A stretch of DNA of 64,000 nucleotides, from assembly GCA_036897095.1 (NCBI GenBank), contig JAYMSP010000021.1:1-64000 (forward strand). Reading direction: 5' to 3'. The first letter of the stretch is position 1; every line of letters begins with the position of its first letter. Shown here piece by piece: positions 46,385 to 58,019 of this stretch. A program made the position numbers and the translations under genes. The DNA comes from Plantago elongata (lineage: Eukaryota; Streptophyta; Magnoliopsida; Lamiales; Plantaginaceae). The notes beneath the pieces are model-generated. The model saw only the letters and a program-made list of their open reading frames with translations, was not told where the DNA came from and searched no databases.

Positions 46385-48877
46385 ATGCGTCCAATGGCTC
46401 AAATCATGTCATCTTCTTCCCAACTTCCGTTTTCCACCACCATTTCTCCCACCCATCACCACCGCTCTATACTCACTGCCTCCGCCTCTCCTCCTCATAT
46501 CCGTCACAACCAGCCACACCCATCACAAGACACCCCACTTAAGCCCAAAACAATCAGATACCGCTTAAGCGAGCTATGTCAACAAGGCCAAATCGACCTT
46601 GTTCGCCAACTGTTCGACACAATTCCACAACCAACTACTGTCCTATGGAACACTCTAATCATCGGCTACGTCTGCAACAACATGCCTCACCAAGCTATCT
46701 CTCTCTACTCCCGCATGCTCTGGGCTAGCAGGCTTCAGAAATGTGACACTTACACTTACTCCTCTATTCTCAAAGCTTGCGCGGTGACAAAGCAACTTTC
46801 GATAGGTAAAGCGGTTCATAGTCACGTTCTGCGCTCTGGTGCGCACCCGAGTAGAATTGTTTATAACTCTTTGTTGAATATGTACTCGACCTGCCTATTG
46901 AATGAAGTGTATGAGTATGATGCGGTGAAGAGGGTGTTTAGGATGATGAGTAAACGCAATGTGGTTTCTTGGAACACTATCATATCTTGGTTTTCGAAGA
47001 GGGGTAGGTTTGTGGAGGCAGTTGAGCATTTTGTGATGATGATGAAGATGGGTTTTAGACCAACTGCCGTTAGCTTTGTGAATGTGTTTCCGGCTATAAC
47101 CGGCTTGAGGGGTGTTGATCTTGCTAATGTGTTTTATGGATTGGTGATGAAATTGGGTGATGGGTATGTTAATGATTTGTTCGTTGTGAGCTCGGGAATT
47201 ACAATGTATTCGGAACTTGGCTGTATTAAGTTTGCTAGGAATGTTTTTGATGATTGTTTGAAGAGGAATGCACATGTCTGGAATGCAATGATTGGGGGAT
47301 ATATTGAGAATAATTGCCCTATTGAAGCACTAGAGCTCATTTGTAGGGCATTAGAAACAGATGATGGCATAAACACCGATGATGTAACTCTTCTATTTGC
47401 ACTTACTGCAGCTTCACAATTGCAAAATTTAGATATAGCGCAGCAGCTGCATTCTTATTTAATCAAGAATCGTTCCTCATGTCCTGTTATTCAGCTCAAT
47501 GCACTGATATCCTTGTATTCCAGGTGCAATCAAATTGGTGATTCATTCAAAACTTTTAGCTCGATGCTAGAAAGAGATATTGTGTCTTGGAATACAATGG
47601 CATTTGCTCTTATACAAAATGGCTTTGATGATGAAGGTCTGATGCTTGTCTACGGGATGCAAAAACAGGGGTTTTCAATTGACGGAGTGACAATTTCTGC
47701 AATACTTTCAGCAGCATCTAACCTTAAAAACCAGCATATTGGTAAACAGGCCCATGCTTATCTCATTAGGCATGGCATCCAGTTCCATGGTATGGATAGT
47801 TACCTCATTGACATGTATTCAAAATCAGGCTTAATCCATTTTGCAGAGACAATCTTCAATATTAATTGCAAAAGCAACAGAGATCAAGCAACATGGAATG
47901 CAATGATTTCTGGGAGTGTACAAAATGGATTGTTTGAGCAGTCTATCGCTATATTCCGACAGATGTTGGAAGAAAATCACATGCCCAATGCTGTGACTCT
48001 GGCTTCAATTCTCCCAGCCTCCAGTCAGTTGGGAAGTATATCTCTAGGAAAACTACTGCATGGATTTGCTATTCGCAATTTACTAGATGGAAATGTCTTT
48101 GTGAGCTCAGGTTTGGTGGATATGTACTCAAAATCAGGTGAAATATCTTATGCTGAAAGAGCATTTGTGAAATCGGAAGAAAAGAATTCTGTTACTTACA
48201 CTAATATGATATTGGGCTATGGTCAACATGGGATGGGTGAGAAAGCTGTAAAGTTATTTTTCTCAATGGGGGAACATGGAATCAAGCCAGATGCTATCAC
48301 CTTTGTCGCAGTTTTATCTGCATGTAGTTACACTGGCTTAGTTGATGAGGGCCTTGAGATATTTGAGTCGATGGAGAGTAAATATGGTATAAGACCATCA
48401 ATGGAACATTGTGCTTGTATTGTAGACATTTTAGGAAGAATTGGGCGGGTTGCTGAAGCATATGAGTTTGCTCAAAAATTGGGTAAAGAAGGTAATGTGT
48501 TGGGAATATGGGGATCACTCCTTGCGGCCTGCAGAATTCATCAAGAATTTGAACTGGGAAAAGCTATTGCTGATAAGTTGCTTGAAATGGAAAGGGAACA
48601 TGGCTTTTCGGGATATCATGTGCTTCTATCTAATATGCATGCAGAAGAAGGGAATTGGAAGGATGTGAAGAGTTTGAGGAAAGAAATGTTAGTAAAGGGT
48701 CTGATGAAGGAGGTCGGTCGCAGCTGGATTAATATTTCTGGTCATGCTAATTTTTTCGTGTCCAATGATAAAAATCATCCTCAACGCACAGAGATATATA
48801 GTTCACTGAAGGAGTTGTGTGCTAATATGAAGGATGCTGACTATACGCCACCACCTTTCATATGTAAAGAATTGTAG
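46385..48877 (+). CDS. AEF1: PPR-E type organelle RNA-editing factor, AEF1/At3g22150-like
   Basis: An intronless 830-residue pentatricopeptide-repeat protein of the PLS class. The Ser/Thr/His-rich N-terminus (about 50 residues) fits a plastid or mitochondrial transit peptide. PPR motifs run from about residue 60 (LCQQGQIDLVRQLFDTIPQP) through LWNTLIIGY, VSWNTIISWF, VWNAMIGGYI, VSWNTMAFAL, TWNAMISGSV and YTNMILGYGQHGMGEKA. They are followed by an E/E+ region (IWGSLLAACRIHQEFELG... EVGRSWINISGHANFFVSND) and no DYW domain. Close resemblance to Arabidopsis At3g22150 (AEF1, editing of plastid atpF and mitochondrial nad5) runs along the whole length. The E-type protein would rely on a partner for deamination. 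The first ATG is at 46385; MSSSSQ seven codons later is an alternative start. Target sites are not predictable by eye. Confidence 0.93.
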   Translation: MRPMAQIMSSSSQLPFSTTISPTHHHRSILTASASPPHIRHNQPHPSQDTPLKPKTIRYRLSELCQQGQIDLVRQLFDTIPQPTTVLWNTLIIGYVCNNMPHQAISLYSRMLWASRLQKCDTYTYSSILKACAVTKQLSIGKAVHSHVLRSGAHPSRIVYNSLLNMYSTCLLNEVYEYDAVKRVFRMMSKRNVVSWNTIISWFSKRGRFVEAVEHFVMMMKMGFRPTAVSFVNVFPAITGLRGVDLANVFYGLVMKLGDGYVNDLFVVSSGITMYSELGCIKFARNVFDDCLKRNAHVWNAMIGGYIENNCPIEALELICRALETDDGINTDDVTLLFALTAASQLQNLDIAQQLHSYLIKNRSSCPVIQLNALISLYSRCNQIGDSFKTFSSMLERDIVSWNTMAFALIQNGFDDEGLMLVYGMQKQGFSIDGVTISAILSAASNLKNQHIGKQAHAYLIRHGIQFHGMDSYLIDMYSKSGLIHFAETIFNINCKSNRDQATWNAMISGSVQNGLFEQSIAIFRQMLEENHMPNAVTLASILPASSQLGSISLGKLLHGFAIRNLLDGNVFVSSGLVDMYSKSGEISYAERAFVKSEEKNSVTYTNMILGYGQHGMGEKAVKLFFSMGEHGIKPDAITFVAVLSACSYTGLVDEGLEIFESMESKYGIRPSMEHCACIVDILGRIGRVAEAYEFAQKLGKEGNVLGIWGSLLAACRIHQEFELGKAIADKLLEMEREHGFSGYHVLLSNMHAEEGNWKDVKSLRKEMLVKGLMKEVGRSWINISGHANFFVSNDKNHPQRTEIYSSLKELCANMKDADYTPPPFICKEL

Positions 48878-50406
48878 ACTTCACAGCTGGAAGTGCAGAG
48901 ATATCATCTCCTTTTGGTACCACCATATGGATTTAGCATGTGGCTTCATGGTTATTGCCTATTGGGTGGATCGTCTTTCGTTTACTGCCTTTCCCTTTCT
49001 GGTAATGAAAGTTTATTTCTTATATCATCTACAATTTTATCCTTGCTTTACACATCTGAATGTGAAAGAACTTTGTTCTTGTCCGTGTTCTTGGTGCAGG
49101 TGAGTACTGTGTCAAGTGATGCTTCGCTGTTAACACCTTTATAATTGCAAGGTGTTGGATTTCATGTACAACGAACATCAACTTTCTTGGAAAGGTCAGC
49201 TTTGATGTTTCTCGTTAAATTGCATCCTAAACGATATTCTTGTAATCTCATTTAGATGTCATCGGAAAAATGCAAAATTTGTAACCTGTTTTGGATTTAA
49301 TCTTGAGCATAGTATATTATGGCTTCAACGCAATCATCAGCTATTCTGTCAACACATATATGACTGAGCATCCAACTTGATTCAGATAACCCACAAAAGA
49401 CACTATCAAGTATCAAGGATAGAATGATGCTAAGATTAGGATTTGGTTGGCCTAAAACGAGGATCATTGATTCATATGATCCAATTTATATATCCATGTT
49501 TCACATGTAAACACATTGTTTTCCAATGTTAGATCACTAAATTGTAAGAAATTGACTGGTCAGTTCTTTTTCCGTTTCTCGACATATGTTTGAAGTTGTC
49601 CAAAGCTGTCAGTTACACCGATCTATTACCCAGTGTAACTATGATTGTATTTTATTCGTATGGCTGCACCTGCATATGCTTTTCTCATGTGATTCTCTTA
49701 GAACTAGTGCCCTCTCTCTAATTCCTTGCCTTGGTAATGTCCTACAGTTATGAGTGGCTCCGTTTGAGGATCTCACACATATTTTCCCTGTTCCTTAATC
49801 ACATAAACAACAGAATCATTCTACTTCAATGTAAGCACGGGGCACCTGATGCTGTCAATGAGTGGAGAATCTTAAACCAGAGTCGCTTCTTCACTCAGAT
49901 CATCCTTGCGAGTTGCCGGTGAATATTCAGTGTAGACCATGGCGTTCTCTAGATCACATCAAGTGCAAATATTTGCTTGGAAGTCCAACGCAATGTTGCT
50001 TCTCCTAGCTGAGGTCTTCACACGTCCAAAGAACGATGTTACAACTGTATAGAATCTAGATGATTCCAGTTGGAACTTGGAATAGATTAACAGACTACAG
50101 AGAATCTCTTTCTAGTTTTCCTGTATAGATATCTTTTGTATCAATTATTGACACACTATAATTTAAATAAAATTGTTGCTCCGGGTAAAGTCAATTATGT
50201 TTATTGGAACGGCAGAAAAATAGTACTGAAGGACCAAGGCACAAAATCGATGCAATAAGTAGATCAAGTATTGATATTGAAGATTTGCTCAAAATGATAA
50301 ACCATGAGCAAAATTTATTTCAAGTACATGTACGAGCCACATAATAAACACAGAGTTACAAGAGCAAAAGTCATAGAAACCACAAACAAACTAGAGAGAT
50401 AATTTC
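48878..50406. other. Convergent intergenic: PPR and SAMDC 3' flanks
   Basis: Space between two convergent genes, probably carrying both 3'UTRs. Short open frames have no recognised domain, and no repeat was seen. Confidence 0.5.
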
Positions 50407-51492
50407 TTATTTCTTGCAAACTTCCTCATCCTCGCTCTCACTACCACTCCAGGAGTTCAGAATTGACGTTGGAGATCCACAGCCACCAGTACGAATGAAG
50501 CTATTGTAGATGATAGAGCTTCCATCACCGAAAGATTCCTTGCAAAGCTCTCCACATGAGTATCCCTTCACGCCTACATTCAACATAGAACCAATTTCCT
50601 TCCCAGGAACAGAAGAATGTAGAGCAACAGAAAACTTCGCTGGACCAAAGCAAGCCAGAACCCTCTCAACCAGGTAACCCAAGTCCACCACTTTGTTGAA
50701 GTCATAGCCAACAGCTTCAAAACTTGCATAGCTGAATCCATCTTCAGGTGTGACATGGATTGTTGAAACAGCTCCTCCTTCCAAGGCATTCATTGAGTAA
50801 CCACATGGGTCAAAGTCGAAATCACAAATCTCAGAATCTGGCAGGATGTTGTTGATTCCAGAAGCTGCAGTCATCACAGCTGCAGAGCTCGAATGGGTCT
50901 TGAAGAACACAGACGCCTTCCTTTGGTCCAAATTTGTCATGCACATCTCCAGAGTGTAAACATTACCCGAGTTGTCAGTGGGCTTGGCGTGAGCAGAGTA
51001 GATATGCCAGTTTTCATGTTCATCAGCACCACCCATCACATATGCTTCACTTGTCAGACCAAGTTTGTTAAAGTGCTCATCAAGAAGAGCTACTTCTTCA
51101 GAGAAGCTCCTGTGGGGAAATGGTTGAGCTCCTGGAAATATGAAACTTCCACGGGTATATCGAACAGAACTCACAGTGAGTCCAAGTGCGCCAGCCAGCT
51201 TGAGAATAGGTGGGATCGAGAGTAGCAGTTTAGTAGTCCCACATGTTTTCAGTATTATCTTGTATGCATACACAAAGAGGCTAGACTCCGACAGGACATA
51301 AGAGTCAACTTCATCGTTCAGTAAAGAGGAAACGATAGTGCACTGTGCTGGGTCAAGAATTTCATCCAGTTGGGATTTGGAGAGGGCTCGCAGACCGCGA
51401 CCTTCCGGGTCAGTGAAAATTCCAGGGTCGTAAAAGCAAAGTTCGAGCCTTTTCTCGTAACCTTCGAATCCAATAGCAGAAGCCATGGCCAT
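50407..51492 (-). CDS. SAMDC: S-adenosylmethionine decarboxylase proenzyme
   Basis: A 361-residue AdoMet decarboxylase, the enzyme supplying decarboxylated AdoMet for spermidine and spermine synthesis in the cytosol. The proenzyme self-cleaves at LSESSLFVY, between E69 and S70, leaving a pyruvoyl group on S70. C84 in KTCGTTKLL matches the catalytic cysteine. [27 protein letters not shown] and [28 protein letters not shown] are typical plant blocks. The acidic C-terminus (GSESEDEE) is as in plant enzymes. The main coding region has no intron. The leader contains the conserved tiny/small uORF pair (51625-51878), so translation is likely polyamine-repressed. A further leader intron runs from about 52597 to 51888. 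It starts MAMASA; an alternative Met is two codons in. Intact. Confidence 0.97.
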   Translation of the reverse strand: MAMASAIGFEGYEKRLELCFYDPGIFTDPEGRGLRALSKSQLDEILDPAQCTIVSSLLNDEVDSYVLSESSLFVYAYKIILKTCGTTKLLLSIPPILKLAGALGLTVSSVRYTRGSFIFPGAQPFPHRSFSEEVALLDEHFNKLGLTSEAYVMGGADEHENWHIYSAHAKPTDNSGNVYTLEMCMTNLDQRKASVFFKTHSSSAAVMTAASGINNILPDSEICDFDFDPCGYSMNALEGGAVSTIHVTPEDGFSYASFEAVGYDFNKVVDLGYLVERVLACFGPAKFSVALHSSVPGKEIGSMLNVGVKGYSCGELCKESFGDGSSIIYNSFIRTGGCGSPTSILNSWSGSESEDEEVCKK

Positions 51493-51624
51493 CTATTCGT
51501 GAAACACGCAGAGTTGTTTTGGTGCAAGACAAGCGAGGATGAGGCAAGAATTACTCGGAAAGAATAAATAGAGTTGAAAATGATGAATATCCTAAAAACT
51601 TGACTAAAAGACGATTTGAGAATC

Positions 51625-51870
51625 TCAGGATGGTTTCCGAGCGCACTGCAATAGTGGAAGACATGGGTGAGTTTTGGTTCCACTAACAAAAAATCATAAA
51701 CCAGAATACATGAAATACGACTAGGAAATACTCACGTTGGAGTAAGCAGCAGATCTGAATTTCTTGATTCCTCCAGCAGGTCGAACGTCTTCAATGCTGT
51801 ATCCTAGGGGTGCTTCGTAGAACAAGGATTTACTACTGCTGGAATTCTTTTTTCCTCCCTTAGTCTCCAT
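51625..51870 (-). CDS. Conserved small uORF of SAMDC, 51 aa
   Basis: Two exons (51736-51870 and 51625-51645, donor GTGAGT, acceptor CAG) encode 51 residues starting METKGGKK, containing FYEAPLGYSIEDVRP and ending AAYSNCARKPS. This peptide is highly conserved in plant AdoMet decarboxylase leaders, where it stalls ribosomes when polyamines are high and lowers main-ORF translation. Here it is intact, including the split last seven codons. It lies about 130 bases before the main ATG. Confidence 0.95.
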
Positions 51871-51878
51871 TAGAACAT
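51870..51878 (-). CDS. Tiny uORF overlapping the small uORF
   Basis: ATG TTC TAA: a two-codon ORF whose stop shares one base with the small uORF's ATG (TAATG). This one-base overlap is the arrangement known in plant SAMDC leaders, where the tiny uORF gates access to the small one. Confidence 0.85.
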   Translation of the reverse strand: MF

Positions 51879-52879
51879 TCAATTTTACCTGAAAGCAAAC
51901 AATAAGAAACATCAGAAGTGATTCAATGTGTAGACATAGATCTATGCTAAGCATGTCGAAAAGACATAGCAAGCTTAGGAAACAACTAAAGCTACAAAAA
52001 GTCACATACAAGACCTCAGTTACACTAGTACATAGCACACAGAAAATTGCAACAGGTACAGACCAAAACAATGACTACTGATATCTTCTAGGTTACATGC
52101 TCCAATGTTATATAAAGAGAGATCGAGCTTTGTTTTAAGTAGGTGCTAATTTAAATGGAAAAAACCAATGATTTTTACCATAAATGATTACAATATCAGA
52201 AAGTACAAGCTAAGCTAATGAAACAGACATGAACTGATAATGATTTTAAACTTTCATTTTCAGGTCTTTTTAATCATATCAAATGCTACAAAGATAATAA
52301 TCATGCAAAGAAAATGAAATGGACCGTCATCATGACATAAAATCCAAAAAAGCTGGTAGCTTTTACCCATAAAAACCAGTCAGTCTTAGATACAGAAGAA
52401 TTCAAAATCAAAAAAAAAAAAAAAACTAATTGCAAGCAAATAGCATAGACATAGCTAAGATCGAAGATTGTTCTATCGTCTCTACAAAACTATACTCAAT
52501 CAAGTCATAAAAAAACGATCAACGAAATACAAAATTAATCACAATCTAATTGCAAACAAAACTGAAAAGGCTAAAAAGGAGATTAAAAACACTTACAATT
52601 GTTGAATTCTTGTACGAGAAGAACAGTCAAAGCTCGATCAAAAACTTATCAACAAGCAAACGGCGCAAATCTGGAACACGAAACCGAAACGTAATTAATC
52701 ATTCATCGAACAAAACATCGAAACAGATTGATAAAAACGAAACAGACATAAATCTAACACACTCACCGAGAAAGAGAAATGAAAATTTGATCTGATAATC
52801 GAGAACAAAACCTAGAGGCTGACGATTTTGATTTGGAATTGGGTTTGTTTTTGTTGAAATTGAAATGAACAAGACGCTG

Positions 52880-52887
52880 TATAAATA
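52880..52887 (-). promoter_or_regulatory. Probable TATA element of SAMDC
   Basis: TATTTATA on the minus strand (TATAAATA on the plus) upstream of the A/C-rich SAMDC leader. Its plus-strand reading is the better consensus, so the direction is not certain. Confidence 0.4.
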
Positions 52888-52889
52888 GG

Positions 52890-53596
52890 GAAACTGAAAG
52901 AAGCGACGAGAAGCCTTTGGACGACACGTGTGGAGGGAAATTACGTGATTACCCTTGCTATGTTAGTGCCGTGTCTACTTGTGTGGCGCATATATAGAGC
53001 TTTTTGGGAAAATGCGAACGACCCGCTAATATTGAATGGAAAGGGATCAGATTCGTTTCACTTATCTTGCACAAATTGAATGGAATTTCCTCATTTGTTT
53101 GAGAGATCAGATTCTTCTTCTAGATGATATGTATCATCCTCGAAATCATTTGCGACGGATATGATAACAACTAAATTTAAATTTTAATATCATACATTTT
53201 ATATAAGATAAGAAAATGTGACTTAGATATAACTAAATGTGTCGGATTAGAAAGTTGAATTTTGATTAGTTAGTACTCGTGTTGTTTGATCGCAATTTAT
53301 TAATAAATAATTTTTTAAATATTAAATTGATCTTCTTATACTTTCATTATTTGGGTATCAATGCACGACTAATATAAGTATAGAAAATTATCAAGTCAAG
53401 AACTATCAAAAATTCTACAAACAAATTATGTGTTATGTAGCAAGAATATATAAAAAAAATAAAAAAAGGTGGTGGCATGTATGATATTTTTAAATGCTCA
53501 AGAATATTTCGAAACAAACATTGATTGTGTTTGTGGATAGGAAAAAGTAAAATCTAACATGATCAGAAAATAAAAAAGAAAGGAGATAATATAATG
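52890..53596. other. Divergent intergenic between SAMDC and Pol III C11
   Basis: AT-rich DNA, partly low complexity; an ACACGTGTGG G-box-like palindrome occurs near 52925. No gene. Confidence 0.5.
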
Positions 53597-54078
53597 ATTT
53601 GTTAATATATTTATATTTATATTATATACTCTACGACAATACAAATCTGATTAATATAATATGACGATTTTGACAATTTGATTTGGTTTTAAGTTTATTA
53701 TTGTAACTAGCACGATTTTGACCTGCAAATACAAAACCTTCCCTTCCCTTCACTTCACATAGAATATAAGACAGTGAAAAGGCGCCGCCAATCGGTTGCA
53801 CACACCATATATTTGCAATCACCCTAGCTATTATATTATCCGGACTAGCGCCACCCGATTTGGTGGTGATTTCTGTCGACCTAGGTGGCGGATTCATCGC
53901 GTAAACTGCTGCTGCTCACGCGGCGTTTTGCATTCCATCCTCACTCCAAATCGCTTACCAGATTCACCTCAAGGTTTGTGCTTTCGTTTTCACCTCGTTT
54001 CGTCATTTCTCGACTGTGTTATAGTTCTGTTATGAGTTGGATCGAGTCTGATAGTGCTGCAATTGTGAGAGAAATTAT
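53597..54078 (+). promoter_or_regulatory. Shared promoter/first-exon module, copy B (Pol III C11)
   Basis: Nearly identical inverted copy of 38612-39078. It provides the probable promoter, non-coding first exon (ending at donor CTCAAG|GTTTGTG, 53973) and the first about 100 bases of the leader intron. Main differences from copy A are about 25 extra bases between GGCGCCGCC and TATCCGGAC, and CACGCG in place of the G-box. Copy A and copy B flank about 14.5 kb of DNA. Confidence 0.85.
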
Positions 54079-56175
54079 GAGTTTGGAGTAGAAAGAAAGA
54101 AATACTAGTAGATAGAAATTAGCAAGGCCATCTCGAAGGTTATGTTTCCTTGAGGTTTAGCTGTTAATGAAATCCTTGCAAGCACATTAGGATTCATTTT
54201 GCTGTGAACTGGTGGTGGTTCTTTATTGATTTTGATGTTGAATTTGATAGAGGTGTGAAGATCTGAAACTTATCCTAGTGTTAGCTGATATTTTTATAGT
54301 CCTATGGCATTATACTTTGTGCGTGTAGTTTATCTTAGTAATACTCTAACCCAATAACCGCACCTGCTCTTTTAGCTTAAATATATGTCCCTAACTCTAG
54401 AGAAGTAAGATACTGTTGCTTTAGGGAAATACTCTATAGGGTATGTTTCATTTAGGGCTGCTTATTATAGGACTACTGGTGCTACATCTTTGTGCTTTAA
54501 GAACTACTTATATATTCATTAGTGATTCATGCATGAATGATTATGCTGCACTTGCTCTGGTGTGTCACATGCTGTTGGTTGCTACTTGGTGTTACATTCT
54601 GCTATATTTTTTAGTATTGAGCTGATCTTTGTTGATTAATTGTTTTGGATTTTTGTTGCTAGTTGTCTGACCGAGTTTGCGACTGGAACATATAGTCTTC
54701 ATTTTTTAGTATTGTTTTGATTCTGGATGTTCTTTGATGAGCCACCTATTGTGCTTCCTTTTTACCTCAAATAAACTCAATCTGAATAGTGACTGTGCCA
54801 CCATCGATGGCCGTCTTGTCTCTTCACACTTGGTTCACCCCCTTTCTCAGTCATGCTTATTTAGGAAAAAACCATATTTGGTTCACCCCCTTACTCACCC
54901 CTGCCGCACTTATCTCCCATCTCTCTTGTAGAGGGTAGACTTGTACGGGTGTACAATGGCGAACTAACAAGTATTTAGGGCGCGAGTCAAATGTACTTGA
55001 ATCTTCGTAAAGTAGTGTGAGTTTTGTTTGTCTCATCTAGGCTCAAAGTCATCATAAAATGATGAGGTCAGGTCGGTTAAATTGGCAAAACCCAACTTAG
55101 GGAGAAGAATACAGTACAGGACACCTCTCTAATGCCGTTCACTTCATCTTCCGTCTAAGTGATTCTAACCTGATTATTCCCAACCTTGATTTATCTTCTT
55201 TCCAAATAATTCTGGTCATTCCACATACTTAATAATTTTGTTTCATCTTGATTTCTGATTCGCTCATTCTCTGGCCTGGATGTATGTAGAAATTACTGAA
55301 CCTCTGGTATCTTTGTGTAAGTTTATGCCTTTTAGGTGTTTGATAAAGTTTCATATTCATTGAAACTATGACTTCCCGTATCCTGGATTTGTAGTGAACC
55401 AATCAGCAAGTGATTAAGTACATAGAGTTAGTTTTTTTGAATACATGAATTCCTTCAAGTGCTGCAATCACTAATTACTGGACTTGCTGTTTCTGTATGT
55501 TTTATTTCACTCACAGCTCACTGCCTCAATCACCCAATGATTTTGCTCTTTCCCATCACACGTTTCAATCTTGACTTCCCCATTTATAGCTTTTTTATGC
55601 CATTAGAATTTTAGACAGGATTCTAGGATTATCCTCTCAAGTGGAGATTTAAGTTCGTCTTCATTTTTATTTGCGGTCTGTGGCATGTTCTTACTCTTAT
55701 TCTTGCCTAATCAAGGATTAAATTTGTAATACTCTTTAAAATAATTCTCTGATTGCTTTGTTTGACATGTTCTGGGCTTATGTTATTACTGCATACTATT
55801 AATATGTTGACCATCTGTGGTAATGTGTGAATTATGCAAGTGCTGTTTGTAATTAGATTTGTCTCATCTGTGATAGTGTCTGCGATTATGATATTTTTGT
55901 GCTGAACAAATGTGATTTACTTTTTGAGCTATTGATTTGGATCCAAACTTTGTTTGTAATTAGCTTTTGTATTAACCCGAAACTTGCTAGTTCATGGGTT
56001 AGTCAATTAGGTAATAATAATATGGCTGCAACTTAAGAAATACCTGAATGAAGTTGAAATCATTGTCAACCATGTATCTTCCAGTAGCTTGTAATTCCCA
56101 ATATTGTATCATCATTGCAAACCACTAGCTGCACACAATTTGGCTGTCTAAAGAATAATGTTCGTGATTTGACAG
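53974..56175 (+). other. Predicted 5'UTR intron of Pol III C11
   Basis: A 2.2-kb intron, from the donor in the shared module to the acceptor GACAG at 56171-56175, 23 bases before the ATG. T-rich, with no coding content recognised. Confidence 0.55.
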
Positions 56176-56198
56176 TGTGTGGCGTCTCGTATCTGTTC

Positions 56199-57138
56199 AT
56201 GGAGTTCTGCCCAACTTGTGGTAATATGTTGCTATATGAATTGCCCTATATGGATAGGCCTGCCCAATTCTGCTGCCCTACATGTCCCTATGTATCCCAA
56301 ATTGAGAGCAAGGTAATTTCGAGATATGTTCATCCAAATTATTTGTTGGTGTTACCTTTTTACTCGGGACTCATGGATTCTGAATCTTGTGTATAGGTCA
56401 AGATTAAGAGGCATCACCGCTTGGTTAAAAAAGCAATAGATCCCATCTTCACGGAAGAGGATTTTAAGGATTGTAACATTACGACAAGTATGATCCTTCT
56501 CCTTCACATTTTAACCATTGAAGTCATTCTACTGCAGCGCAATCTGCTGACTCAATTCTGCTTTTAATATTTTTCTTCAGCTTGCAATTTTTACACTTAC
56601 ATGCATATATGTTCTCATTGTTATATGATATCATCCTGCTTGTTACTAAAACGTGTACTTTTTCCTGCCTCTTTCTGAATTGGTTGAGTTTTTGCTCCAT
56701 TTTTTTAATATGAAACTTATTATTTTGTTACATTTTTTCTTTTGGAACTTTTCCAAATGGACATATCATGTACTTAAACGCACACCCTCACTCCTTAATT
56801 TTGTCCAAATAGGATTTGAACCTGCTCTTCACTACTTGGACAGTTGGATGACCCCTCTGAATTGAGTTTTCTTGAAAATTTTCTTTGTTGCTATCTCTTA
56901 TTGATTCATCACTTCTGGTCTACATATACTGTTCTTTCAGATGTATGTATTTCGTTTATCTATTAGCATTGCCTACTGTAATAATTCTGTAAACTCGTTA
57001 TTATGTGCAGCTGTGAATTGTCCAGAGTGTAATCACAATGAGATCAATCTTCGTCAGATACAGATCAGGTCAGCCGATGAACCGATGACTGAGTTCTACA
57101 GGTGCACGAAATGTAAATTCACATGGAGAGAGAACTAG
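56199..57138 (+). CDS. NRPC11: RNA polymerase III subunit C11 (RPC10/POLR3K-like)
   Basis: Three exons, 56199-56312, 56397-56487 and 57011-57138, encode 110 residues (human POLR3K has 108). The N-terminal zinc ribbon shows CPTCGN (C4, C7) and CCPTCPY. The C-terminal TFIIS-like ribbon shows CPECNH and CTKCKF, around IQIRSADEPMTEFYRC, where the acidic Asp-Glu pair drives RNA cleavage. The subunit gives Pol III its transcript-cleavage activity and aids termination and reinitiation on tRNA and 5S genes in the nucleus. Phases are 0 and 1, with canonical splice sites. The promoter and non-coding first exon are the module shared with LeuRS. The gene is convergent with VHA-F. All zinc ligands are present. 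Confidence 0.94.
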
Positions 57139-57482
57139 AGTCCCATATCAGACTAGATTGAGATGCCGATCGAGCTGGAGTTGTTAGAATTGACAATCAG
57201 ATTGATACTATCTATACAAAATTTGGTACTCAACTGTCAGCTCCTGCTTGTGCAAACTCTAGGACCTTTCACGACTGATGATTCAGCTGACCCTTTATTT
57301 TCTTATCTGGTATTACATCTATTAACGTTGCCTTAGGGTTTTAACATGGGGTAAATCACAGCAGGCCCCTAATAACTTCCCTAATAAGAAATTACTTATT
57401 TTGTCATTAAATTTCTTATGTTTTATCATTTATTTTAATTTTTCACCAAAAAAATGTAACACACGCATTAACTTAATGATTT

Positions 57483-57688
57483 AACGACTCTGAAGAGAAA
57501 AGATACTTGACCCTGCTAGACAGAATCTTATTAAAAACGGGATCTCCAACGTTACAATTACAAGAATTGGCTTGTTGTAGTTGTCAACCAAAAACCTTGT
57601 CAATTTTGCAACCTGAATTATAGATAACACAAGCTGTAAATACGTAAAAATATTGGATTCAAGCCCACTCAATTTGTGTCTGCATTTG
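57483..57688 (-). pseudogene. Fragment copy of VHA-F last intron/exon
   Basis: On the minus strand the sequence matches the end of intron 3 and exon 4 of the VHA-F gene at 60648-60890. It includes the intron text CTATAATTCAG and the acceptor, then VAKLTRFLVDNYNKPI and the end SSIFSLQS in a shifted frame. An internal stretch corresponding to [11 protein letters not shown] is missing and the frame is lost. Since intron sequence is included, this arose by DNA duplication, not retroposition. Confidence 0.88.
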
Positions 57689-58019
57689 ATGATATAAGCG
57701 TTTGATATTATCAGAGCACCTTTTGCAGGTGGCTTAAAATTCTACTCTAAATTTTCTATCAACAATTCCCTTATCCCTTAATTGAGGTACTACTCTTTTA
57801 GCTGAAAAATGTTGGTGTCCTATTTACTCTATAGATTGCATTGAACTGGACAATGGCCCACCTGCTGGTAGACAAAAACTTCATGTCCGCCTGCACATTA
57901 TTTGTACACGGCGAATGAATTGGAATGGGCCAGCAATACTTTAAGCCACCTGAGATTTTCAGTTTTTATTCAATTTATTATAATTTTATCCTAAATATAT
58001 ACAATAAAGAGATGTTTTA

